DNA of 64,000 nucleotides from Amarobacter sp964507025 (GTDB lineage: Bacteria > Chloroflexota > Dehalococcoidia > Tepidiformales > Tepidiformaceae): positions 1 through 64,000 of the forward strand of contig CAZDOK010000006.1 of the NCBI GenBank assembly GCA_964507025.1, written 5' to 3'. Below the pieces are notes generated by a model. It did no database searches, was not told the origin of the DNA, and saw only the letters and a program-made list of their open reading frames with translations. How positions within the stretch are numbered: position 1 is the first letter of the stretch; each line of letters starts with the position of its first letter. The position numbers were made by a program, and so were the translations under genes. This document shows, piece after piece, positions 1 to 7,639 of the stretch.

Positions 1-394
1 GGGCGTCTGCCATGGACGCCGTGGCGGCCTTATCGAGTTCGATGTCGCGGAGCATGCCGTACAGGCGCCGGGCCACGATTTCGCCGGCATCGTTGAACTC
101 GAAGATCTCGACGACGCGCTGGGTGAACGGCCGCCAGTCGTAGCCCTTGGCCTCGATGGTGGCCCGGACCGCGACCGCATTGTCCTGCTCGATGTACTCC
201 AGCTCGACGTAGTTGCAGTCCGCGTAGTCGCGCAGGAATTCCTTGTGCCAGTCGGCGATCGCAACGCTACTCCGCAACGTGGGGCCGCGGAACGAGTGGA
301 AGACGGCGTCCGGGGCGTGACGTGCCTCGATTTCGGCGAACCGGTCGAAGTTGATAGCGGTGATTAGCGCGTTGACCGCGGGGATGTTGGACAT
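1..394 (-). CDS. SnoaL-like / NTF2-fold protein, C-terminus cut by window edge
   Basis: The minus strand is open for 131 codons from an ATG at 394 to the window edge, so the C-terminus is missing. The sequence starts MSNIPAVNALITAINFDRF and continues with HAPDAVFHSFRGP, DWHKEFLRDYADCNYVELE, DNAVAVRATIEAKGY and a late FEFNDAGEIVARRLYGM. That alternation of an N-terminal helix and curved-sheet strands, with the terminal 'F..G.I...R.Y.D' pattern, is typical of SnoaL-like polyketide cyclase/ketosteroid isomerase folds. These proteins act on small hydrophobic ligands, and the substrate cannot be inferred. A GTG at 406 is an alternative start. The upstream region shows no clear ribosome site. Family call fairly sure, function unknown. 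Confidence 0.7.
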   Translation of the reverse strand, partial: MSNIPAVNALITAINFDRFAEIEARHAPDAVFHSFRGPTLRSSVAIADWHKEFLRDYADCNYVELEYIEQDNAVAVRATIEAKGYDWRPFTQRVVEIFEFNDAGEIVARRLYGMLRDIELDKAATASMADA

Positions 395-399
395 GATGG

Positions 400-888
400 C
401 CGGCACTACCTGCTGGTGGGGTCGGGCGGGATTGTACCGCGCTTCACGAACTCGGGGTAGCGAACGTGGGACGCAGATGTCAACGGGACGTTTGCCGCGA
501 AGGCTCCGTGTGTCGCAGGGGAGCTTCAGAGGTTCTGCGTGAAGGGGCTGCGTACCGAGCACCACCTGGTCATTGCGGCCCGGGTGCATGCGGGGACCAC
601 GAAGGGCGCGGCCGCAGTGTCGTCCTATTCGGAATCGCAGACGAAGCGCCGCTGGGATGAGGTGAAGGACTTCGTCCTTGTGCCCCTTGGGCTCCCCCGG
701 CACGACGACGTATTGGCCGGTCTGTGGGTGGCGCTGCACGCCCGATGTTGCACCGCGCCGTCGTTCTCGCTGCTCAGAAATGACAGCCGATTTGCGGGCG
801 AAGCTTCGTAGTGGCGCTTGGCATGTTCGCAGCACAATGGCGCCAGCCGGGCGCCTGGCTGACCAACCTGACAGACTGGAGTTCAAAC
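400..888. other. Gene-poor stretch with degraded-looking ORF
   Basis: I see no convincing gene in these 490 bases. One plus-strand frame stays open from about 451 to 811 and could start at GTG 539. It gives a 90-residue product (start VKGLRTEHHLVIAARVHAG) with no ribosome site, no recognisable fold and a Cys/Ser-rich tail. Two other frames are also open over part of it. It could be a decayed gene or a short unique ORF. The end of the stretch should contain the promoter of the secreted peptide gene that follows, but no clear -35/-10 pair is visible. Confidence 0.3.
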
Positions 889-1245
889 ATGAGAACGCGG
901 CGCTTCCCCGGTTTCGCGCTGACCATCGCCCTCGTCGCTGCCGCCCTTCCGGGCGTGGCATCCGCCCTCTACAGCTATGAGGGCAGCGACTACTCCTACG
1001 ACTTCGGCTCCTATGGGAACGGCTGGCTCGCCAACTGCGACATGGAGAGCGACGGCAACGGGGCGTACGCCAAGTACAAACTCGTCGGGAGCGGAGACCA
1101 ACACCGGCTCGAGGATCCCAACGGATCACAGTCCGGCTGTGGGTACGGCGGATCCTACGCGACCTACATCTACAGCCACCAGACCTGCGAGGATCAAGCC
1201 TGGCAGCCAGATCCGTGCGGGGCGACAGTATATCCTTCGTGGTGA
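889..1245 (+). CDS. Small secreted Tyr/Gly-rich peptide with four Cys (candidate bacteriocin-like peptide)
   Basis: Encodes 118 residues. The start at ATG 889 is preceded by CTGGAG at a good ribosome-site distance; the longer upstream frame from 811 lacks one. Residues 1-25 (MRTRRFPGFALTIALVAAAL then PGVASA) form a classic Sec signal peptide with an AxA-type cleavage site. The mature part of about 92 residues is rich in Tyr, Gly and Ser (YSYEGSDYSYDFGSYGNGW) and has four Cys that could form two disulfides. The next features are a strong hairpin, an ABC ATPase and a large membrane protein, the layout of lactococcin-972-type bacteriocin loci. The lactococcin 972 peptide itself is Cys-free, so homology is not shown. 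Toxin, signal peptide or surface protein all remain possible. Confidence 0.65.
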   Translation: MRTRRFPGFALTIALVAAALPGVASALYSYEGSDYSYDFGSYGNGWLANCDMESDGNGAYAKYKLVGSGDQHRLEDPNGSQSGCGYGGSYATYIYSHQTCEDQAWQPDPCGATVYPSW

Positions 1246-1262
1246 CGGACGGCTAACCTCGA

Positions 1263-1298
1263 TTGCAGCGCGAGGGACACTGACACCTCGCGCTGCAA
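1263..1298 (+). terminator. 13-bp stem hairpin between peptide gene and ABC exporter
   Basis: Arms TTGCAGCGCGAGG (1263-1275) and CCTCGCGCTGCAA (1286-1298) pair perfectly around a 10-nt loop and are followed by AA. It lies 18 nt after the peptide stop codon and 19 nt before the ABC ATPase start. With no long T-run it is probably a partial, read-through terminator. Such an element would let the peptide be made in excess over the transporter, as is common in bacteriocin operons. Confidence 0.65.
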
Positions 1299-1317
1299 AA
1301 GGCAGACGGAGGCACGG

Positions 1318-1992
1318 ATGCTGCACCTGGATGATGTCGTTCTGAGATACGGCGGCCGCGCCGTGCTCGATGGGGTAGATCTGCGATTGAAAGAAGGAAC
1401 GGCAACGGCGATCATGGGTCCATCCGGGAGCGGCAAGACATCGCTCCTCCACTGCATCGCCGGCATAATCCAGCCCGATTTCGGCACTATTCATGTTGAC
1501 GGCACCAACATCTCGTCGATGAGCGCGTCTGGGCGCGCCCGGTTCCGGCTCGAACACGTCGGCATCGTCTTCCAGTTTGGGGAACTGCTTCCCGAGCTTA
1601 CCGTCGGCGAGAACGTCGCGCTCCCGTTGCGCATGCTGGGCACGCCCGCTCGCGCATCGGGCGATGGCGCCCTCACCGCTCTCCACGCCGTTGGCATCGA
1701 TTCCCTCGACCGACGACACCCGGGCGAGATTTCGGGCGGCGAGATCCAGCGTGCGGCCATCGCACGGGCCATCGTTGCCCGCCCGCAGATCCTCCTTGCG
1801 GATGAACCAACCGGCGCGCTTGACGAGGAGAATGTCGAGTCGGTCGCCAGGCTGATTACCGCCCAGGCGCATGAACTCGGCGCCGTGGTCATCATGGCCA
1901 CGCACAACCCCGCGGTTGCCCGGTTTGCGGATACGATCTTCCGGCTCCGCGCAGGGCGACTTGAGGAATCGGCGGCGCTGGTCCCCGCATGA
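1318..1992 (+). CDS. ABC transporter ATP-binding protein (MacB/LolD/bacteriocin-export type)
   Basis: A 224-residue nucleotide-binding domain that powers the membrane protein encoded next. Visible motifs: Walker A GPSGSGKTS near residue 40, Q-loop FQFGELLPELTVGENVALPL near 85, signature ISGGEIQRAAIARA near 138, Walker B ILLADEPTGALD near 160 and H-loop MATHN near 193. The Q-loop wording and the size fit the LolD/MacB/FtsE branch, which also contains the lactococcin-972-group exporters. The start is ATG 1318 with AGACGGAGG about 8 nt upstream. It overlaps the next gene by 4 nt (ATGA), so the two are translationally coupled. Substrate unproven; the secreted peptide upstream is the best candidate. 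Confidence 0.9.
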   Translation: MLHLDDVVLRYGGRAVLDGVDLRLKEGTATAIMGPSGSGKTSLLHCIAGIIQPDFGTIHVDGTNISSMSASGRARFRLEHVGIVFQFGELLPELTVGENVALPLRMLGTPARASGDGALTALHAVGIDSLDRRHPGEISGGEIQRAAIARAIVARPQILLADEPTGALDEENVESVARLITAQAHELGAVVIMATHNPAVARFADTIFRLRAGRLEESAALVPA

Positions 1993-4112
1993 CGGTTACG
2001 ATCGCCTTCGGCGTCGCGCTCCACCTGGTCACGCGGCGCCGGTTGGAGAATAGCTGGCGCTCGGTCGCAATCCTCCTGGCGTGCGCCTATGCCATGCTCC
2101 TGGCGCTTGGGTCGCTGAGCGTCTATCTCTTGCTCGAACGGGAGCAAGCACGGGTGGATGACCGATGGCCAATCCTGGCCAGCCCCGATGAGCCAACCAG
2201 GCTCCTGGTGGTCGAACGCGACGACGATTGGGATGGTGACCAGTTCCCGGTTTTCTGGATCGAGCCGGTGACCGGCGTCGCGCCAGTGCTTCCACCGGGC
2301 CTTCCACGGATGCTCGAACCGGGGGAGGCTGCCGTCTCCCCGCGGCTCGACGAACTCACCCGGAAGCATCTTGATCTCGCCGCCAGGTACCCGGACCGCA
2401 TCGTTGTCGGCAACGAGGGTCTGCAGAACCCGGACGAACTCATCGCCTACTACCGCCCCGTGGAAGGACGATCTCTCGGTGAGTCCCCGTTCATCATCCG
2501 GGTGGCAGCCTTCGGCCAGGGTCCCGCGGAACGGCGTGGACCTCCCTTAAGCCAGCAGGACCCACCGAACGGCACTGCGGTGGCGCTCGGACTCCTGGCC
2601 CTTGCGGTGGTGCCGGGCATGGTGCTGCTGGCCTGCGGTCTTGCCGCGCTATCCAGTGCGCGCCAGCACCGCTTTCAGGTTCTGCAGTGGCTTGGCGGCC
2701 CGGCCTCGATGCTGGCCGCAGTTAGCGTCTTCGAGGTCTTGATTCTGGCCGTGCCTTCGGCCGTCATCATGGGCGCCGCGTGGTATGCGGTGTCAGGGCA
2801 GCTGGAGGCGATTCCCTTCCTCGGGCGACCGGTCCTGCGCGGCGATCTACAGCCGTCGATCTGGGCATGCCTCGTCGCCACGGGCGGCTTCACGCTGGTG
2901 GCCGTCCTGCTTGCCGCGGCCGAGGGCGTACTGGCCCCGTTCCGGCGTTCTTCGCAGGCCAGACCGGGGCTGCGGCCAATGGTTGTCTCGCGCCTCCGCC
3001 TGGCGCTGCTCACCTTGCCGTGGCTTCTGCTGGTACTCGGGGCACGGCTTGGCGGCTACCGGGGAGCAGTCGCCGTCATGTCCGGGCTCATCTTGATCCC
3101 GCCCGCAGCCGTCAGCGCCGTCCCGCACGCGGTCCGCGCCTTCGGCAGGCTGTTGCGGGCCGCCTCAGCCCCGGCACTGCTCATTGCGGGCCGGCGGATG
3201 GAGTGGGATCCCTTCGGTAGCGGGCGCCCATTTCTTGGGGTAACGGCGCTGGCGGTCCTCCTCATCGGGACGACGGGATACATCCGCATAGTGAACTGGG
3301 GAGACCCGCCACGAAGCAACCCGGACGCTACTTCCTACGCCACAATTGGATGGCTCAACCCAGCGCCCGGCGACATAGAGCGGCTGCGAAACGCGCTCGG
3401 TCCCGACACCGTAGTCGTTGGCCTCGCGAGGTCTCAGCAGGGCGACGTCACCATCTACGGTTCCTGCCCTGCCCTCGCGCGGGTGATCCGCCAACTGCCC
3501 TGTAACGTAGCGGACCCGTTCGAGCTCTCCCCGGTCGCACGCGCATTGTTACCGGAAATCGTGCCGCCGCAGGTACCAATCCGGCTTGGTGGGGAAGGCG
3601 CCGCGCAGCCAGGTGGGGCATTGGTCATCTCCGGCGAGTCCCAAGACTCACTCCAGCAGCGCAGCCGAACGGCTGCGATGACCAACCTCCCCGCACCCAC
3701 AGTCCAAAACCCGGCAGGATTCGGGTTGAGAGCCTCGCCGCTGGTGCGCTGGCTCACTCTCGGGATCCGCGCCGGCGCTTCGGCCCTGGTTCTCGGCACC
3801 GTGCTCCTGGCGGTGAACGGCGTGATGGAATGGCGGCACTACCTGCGGCCTCTGATCATCATGGGCATTCGTCGCCGGCAACTCCAGCGGCTGCAGGTTT
3901 CCCTCTTCGCCTTGCCTTTCGCGGTACACGCCGGCTTGGGCCTCGCCATCGGCCTGCCCGCCTGCTGGTTCATCGTCAGCCGCGACGGTGCCCCCATGCC
4001 TTGGTCACAAATCGGGCTCATCGCGACCGCTTTCGCCGTCATTGGGGCTGTTGGAAGTGCGCTTTTGTATTACTTCGCGCCAGCGCTCCAACTGCGCGAC
4101 CAGAGGGAGTAA
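1989..4112 (+). CDS. Large multi-pass membrane partner of the ABC ATPase (FtsX/bacteriocin-associated type)
   Basis: Encodes 707 residues. A first membrane segment lies near residues 25-50, followed by an extracytoplasmic region of about 150 residues. A bundle of several membrane helices covers roughly 195-430, then a second soluble region (about 440-590) and three or four C-terminal helices (near 598-625, 645-670 and 675-700). Two soluble loops alternating with helix bundles is the plan of duplicated FtsX/MacB-like permeases and of the membrane proteins associated with lactococcin 972. Start codon overlaps the ATPase stop. It probably forms the transport or mechanotransmission partner of that ATPase; whether it exports the upstream peptide or gives immunity cannot be decided here. 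Confidence 0.75.
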   Translation: MTVTIAFGVALHLVTRRRLENSWRSVAILLACAYAMLLALGSLSVYLLLEREQARVDDRWPILASPDEPTRLLVVERDDDWDGDQFPVFWIEPVTGVAPVLPPGLPRMLEPGEAAVSPRLDELTRKHLDLAARYPDRIVVGNEGLQNPDELIAYYRPVEGRSLGESPFIIRVAAFGQGPAERRGPPLSQQDPPNGTAVALGLLALAVVPGMVLLACGLAALSSARQHRFQVLQWLGGPASMLAAVSVFEVLILAVPSAVIMGAAWYAVSGQLEAIPFLGRPVLRGDLQPSIWACLVATGGFTLVAVLLAAAEGVLAPFRRSSQARPGLRPMVVSRLRLALLTLPWLLLVLGARLGGYRGAVAVMSGLILIPPAAVSAVPHAVRAFGRLLRAASAPALLIAGRRMEWDPFGSGRPFLGVTALAVLLIGTTGYIRIVNWGDPPRSNPDATSYATIGWLNPAPGDIERLRNALGPDTVVVGLARSQQGDVTIYGSCPALARVIRQLPCNVADPFELSPVARALLPEIVPPQVPIRLGGEGAAQPGGALVISGESQDSLQQRSRTAAMTNLPAPTVQNPAGFGLRASPLVRWLTLGIRAGASALVLGTVLLAVNGVMEWRHYLRPLIIMGIRRRQLQRLQVSLFALPFAVHAGLGLAIGLPACWFIVSRDGAPMPWSQIGLIATAFAVIGAVGSALLYYFAPALQLRDQRE

Positions 4113-4122
4113 CCTCCCGAGT

Positions 4123-4161
4123 GCCTCACGCGGTGATCCCCTACCCTGCGGTGCGACCCCC
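4123..4161 (+). repeat. 39-bp near-repeat, copy A (promoter-like, carries TACCCT)
   Basis: This 39-bp segment matches 4966-5004 at 34 of 39 positions. It lies between the stop of the membrane protein and the lipoprotein gene. Its core GATCCCCTACCCT contains a TACCCT -10-like box (4142-4147). Both copies sit 35-70 bp before a gene on the same strand, so I read them as related promoter regions, not a mobile repeat. A shorter related string (CTCACGC...CTACCCTGC) occurs before def at 14671-14689. Confidence 0.5.
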
Positions 4162-4227
4162 GGCCTGGCCCCGAACGTATTGCCAGCCGCCACAGCAGCG
4201 GGGATTCCACGGGCAAAGGGGGCATTC

Positions 4228-4629
4228 ATGTCCAGCCTGGCGCGGAGTAGTCCGACGCATCCTCATCGGCGACCGTCGCAGCGACTCGTGAAGACGTTCC
4301 TGGCCGCGGCGGTATTGATTGTGTTGAGCCTCGTGCTCACGGGCTGCTCGTCATGGCGGGAAGCCGACGTGAAGGCGGCGTGGCGATCGCCGGGTGGAAC
4401 GAGAATCATCCTCGTAGTCTCCTGCCTCGCCGACCTGCGCAGCCGGGTTGAGGAGACCGAACGGGAGGTGCGTGTGTTGGTGACCACGCGCAGCGAGAAT
4501 GCCGGCGATTGCGCCGGCGCTCATGAGATCGTCCCTTCCAAACCACTGGGGGATCGGCTGCTCATCGATGAGTCCGACGGCGAGCCCCTGGTCGTAGACC
4601 TCGGTGAATGGATCCGGGACGCCCCATAG
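4228..4629 (+). CDS. Small predicted lipoprotein
   Basis: Encodes 133 residues from ATG 4228, preceded by AAAGGGGG as ribosome site. A basic N-region (HPHRRPSQRLVK) and a hydrophobic stretch lead to the lipobox LVLTGC (Cys near residue 37), so the mature protein should be membrane-anchored through a lipid on that Cys. The soluble part (about 95 residues) has two further Cys (VVSCLADL, AGDCAGAHE) that may pair, and no domain I recognise. It follows the peptide/ABC locus on the same strand with its own promoter-like repeat. An immunity lipoprotein is a speculative option. Confidence 0.65.
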   Translation: MSSLARSSPTHPHRRPSQRLVKTFLAAAVLIVLSLVLTGCSSWREADVKAAWRSPGGTRIILVVSCLADLRSRVEETEREVRVLVTTRSENAGDCAGAHEIVPSKPLGDRLLIDESDGEPLVVDLGEWIRDAP

Positions 4630-4734
4630 GCCGTTGAGGTTGACCGCTACCCTTCGGAGCATGCTCCCGAAAGTGTGTGGGGCACGAATTCCACTGCAGC
4701 AACGCGTTCACGTCTACCCGCTCGGAGGGCACCC

Positions 4735-4962
4735 ATGATTCGAGAGATGGACATCGTGGCTTTGACGCGGCCGCTACCCGAGCATGGCCTCGAGGCAGGA
4801 GATACGGGCACGGTCGTCATGGTCCACAGGGGCGGCGAGGGGTTCGAGGTTGAGTTTGTGACGCTGTTGGGCGAGACCGTGGCCGTGGTCACGGATGCGG
4901 CGGACGCCGTCCGGTCGCTCCGCGAACGTGAGATAGCTCACGCTCGCGTCCTGGCTGGCTGA
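4735..4962 (+). CDS. DUF4926-like small protein
   Basis: Encodes 75 residues from ATG 4735 with GGAGG 7 nt upstream. The sequence pattern 'MDIVALTRPLPEHGL..GDTGTVVMVH...FEVEFVTLLGETVAVVT' matches the DUF4926 type: a small all-beta, SH3-like protein of unknown role often found as a single short ORF near other accessory genes. It stands alone between two copies of the 39-bp promoter-like repeat. The family call rests on the GDTGTVV and FEVEF signature and is moderately sure; function unknown. Confidence 0.7.
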   Translation: MIREMDIVALTRPLPEHGLEAGDTGTVVMVHRGGEGFEVEFVTLLGETVAVVTDAADAVRSLREREIAHARVLAG

Positions 4963-4965
4963 AGC

Positions 4966-5004
4966 GCCTCAGGCGGCGATCCCCTACCCTACCGTGCGAC
5001 CACC
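4966..5004 (+). repeat. 39-bp near-repeat, copy B, upstream of the aminopeptidase gene
   Basis: Second copy of the 4123-4161 element, 34/39 identical, starting 4 nt after the DUF4926 stop codon. It contains TACCCT at 4985-4990 and leads, after 36 bp, to the aminopeptidase start. It probably holds that gene's promoter. Confidence 0.5.
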
Positions 5005-5039
5005 CGCGCCCTTGCGCGCGGATTCGAACGGAGCGCCCC

Positions 5040-7580
5040 ATGACCACAGCCAGCACTGATGTGCGCGACAACCTGACCCAGGCCGACGCCGAGGCCCGCG
5101 CCGCCCGCGTCCGTCACTGCGACTACACTCTTGACCTCCAACTCACGCGGGGCGCGGAGACGTACCGCGGCGTCGCCAGCCTGCGCTTCGATGCGTCCGG
5201 GTCCGGCGACCTCTTCCTCGATTTCCGGGGGAAGATCATCGAGTCGCTGGAGGTTAACGGGAAACCGGTCGAGCCGCGCTGGAACGGGTTCCGGCTGTGG
5301 CTGCCGGGCGAGGCCCTCGCCGCTTCGAACACGGTGCGCGTCGTCTACGAGAACGGGTACGACCACGAGGGCGATGGCTTCCACCAGTTCAAGGACCCGG
5401 AGGACGGCGAGGAGTACCTCTACTCGAACTTCGAGCCCTACGACAGCCATCGCCTCTTCCCGCAGTTCGACCAGCCCGACATCAAGGGCACGTACGCGCT
5501 CACGGTGACCGCGCCGGCCGAGTGGGTGGTGCTCCACAACATCCGGGCGGCTTCGGTGACCGAGGGCGATGGCCGCAAGCGGTGGGAGTTCGAGCAGACC
5601 AAACCGTTCAGCACGTACCTGTTCGCGCTGGTGGTCGGGCCCTACCACGAGGCCCGCGACAGCCACGGGGATACCGAGATCGGGCTCTTCTGCCGGAAGT
5701 CGCTCGCGAAGCACATGGACGCCGGCGAGCTATTCGAGCTTACGAAGCAGGGGCTGACGTTCTTCTCGGACTTTTTCGATTTCCCCTACCCGTTTGGCAA
5801 GTACGACCAGGTGTTCGTGCCGGAGTTCAACGCGGGCGCGATGGAAAACGTGGGCCTTGTCACCCACAACGAGTACATGATCTTCCGCGACCCGCCGACC
5901 GATAACCAGCGGCGCGGGCGGGCGGAGACGCTGCTCCACGAGATGGCGCACATGTGGTTTGGCGACCTGGTGACGATGCGCTGGTGGAACGACCTGTGGC
6001 TGAACGAGAGCTTCGCGACGTACATGTCGTACCTCTGCCTGGAGAAAGCGACGCGGTTCAGCACGGGCTGGCAAGACTTCGCGGCATCCATCAAGAACTG
6101 GGCGTACCGCCAGGACCAGCTCGTGACGACGCACCCGATCGCGGGGCAGGTGGAAGACACCGACCAGACGTTCCTGAACTTCGACGGCATTACCTATGGC
6201 AAAGGCGCGAGCGTGCTCAAGCAACTCGTGGCCGCCATCGGCCCGGCTGGCTTTCGCGAGGGGATGCGGCACTACTTCCGCACGCATGCCTACGGCAACG
6301 CCACACTGGCGCAATTCCTGGAGTCGCTCGAAAAGGGAAGTGGCGTGGACCTGAAGGACTGGGCGCGGCTCTGGCTCGAGACAGCCTCGCTCAACACCAT
6401 CGGGACGCGGTGGGAGGCCGACGGCGACCGCGTCACGAGCCTCGTGCTGACGCAAACGGCACCGACGGACTACCCGACGCTGCGGCCTCACCGGCTCGAT
6501 GTGGGTCTCGTGCGTGACGAGGGTGGAAAGCTGGAGGTGACCGTGCTCCCTGCCACCATCCGTGAAGCCGAGACGGATATCCCGGAAGCGCGAGGACTGC
6601 CCGCACCGTCGCTCGTCTTCCCGAACTACAACGACCACGGATACGCGAAGGTGGCGCTTGACGAGCGCTCGCTGGCGTTCGTCCGCGAGCACCTCGACCG
6701 GATCGACGACACGCTCCTCCGCCTGCAGCTGTGGGCGTCGCTGTGGAACATGGTTCGCGACCAGCAACTGAAGTCGACCGAGTATCTCGCCCTCGTCCGG
6801 TCCAGGGTCGTCGGGGAGGCGATGCCCGAGCTGGTCGAGGCAGTGACGAACAACGCCATCGCGGCCATCGGCCGGTACGTGCCCGAGGAGTGGCGCGACC
6901 GCGAGGCGCATGCGTTCGCGGAGGCGGCGTGGGCCGCGCTCAAGGGGGCGACTTCGAACGACCTGCAGATCATCTGGGCGAGGGCGCTGATAGCGACAGC
7001 CTCGGTGGCTGCGGACCTGGAGCTCATCGGCCGCCTGGCGGATGGACTGGAGTCCGTGCCCGGTTTCACGGTCGACCAGGACATGCGCTGGAACATCGCC
7101 GCCAGGCACGTTGCCTACGGGGTTGCCGGTGCCGCTGAACGCGTGACGGCCGAGACTGAGCGTGACCCCTCTGACCGCGGGGTGCGCGCGCGGCTGCGCG
7201 CCGAGAGCGCCGCGCCCGACCCGGCAGTGAAGGCCGCGGCCTGGGAGAAGTTCGTGGGCGAGGGTTACGGGTCGCTGTACCTCACCGGCGCGGCGATGTC
7301 GGGCTTCAACTGGGTCCACCAGCGCGAGCTGCTGGAGCCGTATGTCGACCGGTTCTTCTCGGAGGTCACGGGCGTGTTCCGGGACCGCGACAAGGAGTTC
7401 GCGAGTGACTTCTACCGGTTCCTGGCCCCGGCCTACCGGGTGGACCGGGAGATCCTGGCGCGCGGCGAGCGATTGGTCGCCTCGCTTGGAGACGAGCTGC
7501 CCGTGCTGGTGCGAACGGCACGCGAGGCCAACGACGACCTGTTGAGGGCGATCCGCTGCCGGGAGTTCGCCGCGAGCTGA
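5040..7580 (+). CDS. pepN: M1 family zinc aminopeptidase
   Basis: An 846-residue cytoplasmic aminopeptidase that removes N-terminal residues from peptides. The exopeptidase motif GAMEN is at about residues 266-270. The zinc site HEMAH is at 300-304, with the third ligand in NESF (Glu323), giving the M1 spacing HExxH-x18-E. An N-terminal beta domain precedes the catalytic domain, and a long helical C-terminal ERAP1/TTF-type domain (from about residue 520) follows. There is no signal peptide. Length fits the puromycin-sensitive/PepN branch. The start is ATG 5040 with GGAG upstream. A monocistronic unit with a hairpin just after the stop. The symbol is by family; substrate preference unknown. 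Confidence 0.93.
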   Translation: MTTASTDVRDNLTQADAEARAARVRHCDYTLDLQLTRGAETYRGVASLRFDASGSGDLFLDFRGKIIESLEVNGKPVEPRWNGFRLWLPGEALAASNTVRVVYENGYDHEGDGFHQFKDPEDGEEYLYSNFEPYDSHRLFPQFDQPDIKGTYALTVTAPAEWVVLHNIRAASVTEGDGRKRWEFEQTKPFSTYLFALVVGPYHEARDSHGDTEIGLFCRKSLAKHMDAGELFELTKQGLTFFSDFFDFPYPFGKYDQVFVPEFNAGAMENVGLVTHNEYMIFRDPPTDNQRRGRAETLLHEMAHMWFGDLVTMRWWNDLWLNESFATYMSYLCLEKATRFSTGWQDFAASIKNWAYRQDQLVTTHPIAGQVEDTDQTFLNFDGITYGKGASVLKQLVAAIGPAGFREGMRHYFRTHAYGNATLAQFLESLEKGSGVDLKDWARLWLETASLNTIGTRWEADGDRVTSLVLTQTAPTDYPTLRPHRLDVGLVRDEGGKLEVTVLPATIREAETDIPEARGLPAPSLVFPNYNDHGYAKVALDERSLAFVREHLDRIDDTLLRLQLWASLWNMVRDQQLKSTEYLALVRSRVVGEAMPELVEAVTNNAIAAIGRYVPEEWRDREAHAFAEAAWAALKGATSNDLQIIWARALIATASVAADLELIGRLADGLESVPGFTVDQDMRWNIAARHVAYGVAGAAERVTAETERDPSDRGVRARLRAESAAPDPAVKAAAWEKFVGEGYGSLYLTGAAMSGFNWVHQRELLEPYVDRFFSEVTGVFRDRDKEFASDFYRFLAPAYRVDREILARGERLVASLGDELPVLVRTAREANDDLLRAIRCREFAAS

Positions 7581-7589
7581 CCAGTGGTT

Positions 7590-7608
7590 GTCCCGGTCGT
7601 GCCGGGAC
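7590..7608 (+). terminator. Short GC hairpin after the aminopeptidase gene
   Basis: Arms GTCCCGG (7590-7596) and CCGGGAC (7602-7608) pair perfectly around a 5-nt loop, 9 nt after the pepN stop, followed by CTTA and not a T-run. A weak factor-independent terminator or a simple stem that protects the 3' end is possible. Confidence 0.4.
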
Positions 7609-7639
7609 CTTAGGCTCGGGCCTCGCGGAGGTGGATGCC

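Noticed and set aside
5730..7319. 529-codon open frame opposite the M1 aminopeptidase
   Set aside because: The plus strand carries a complete peptidase with all motifs. The minus product is basic and repetitive and looks like a GC-driven shadow.
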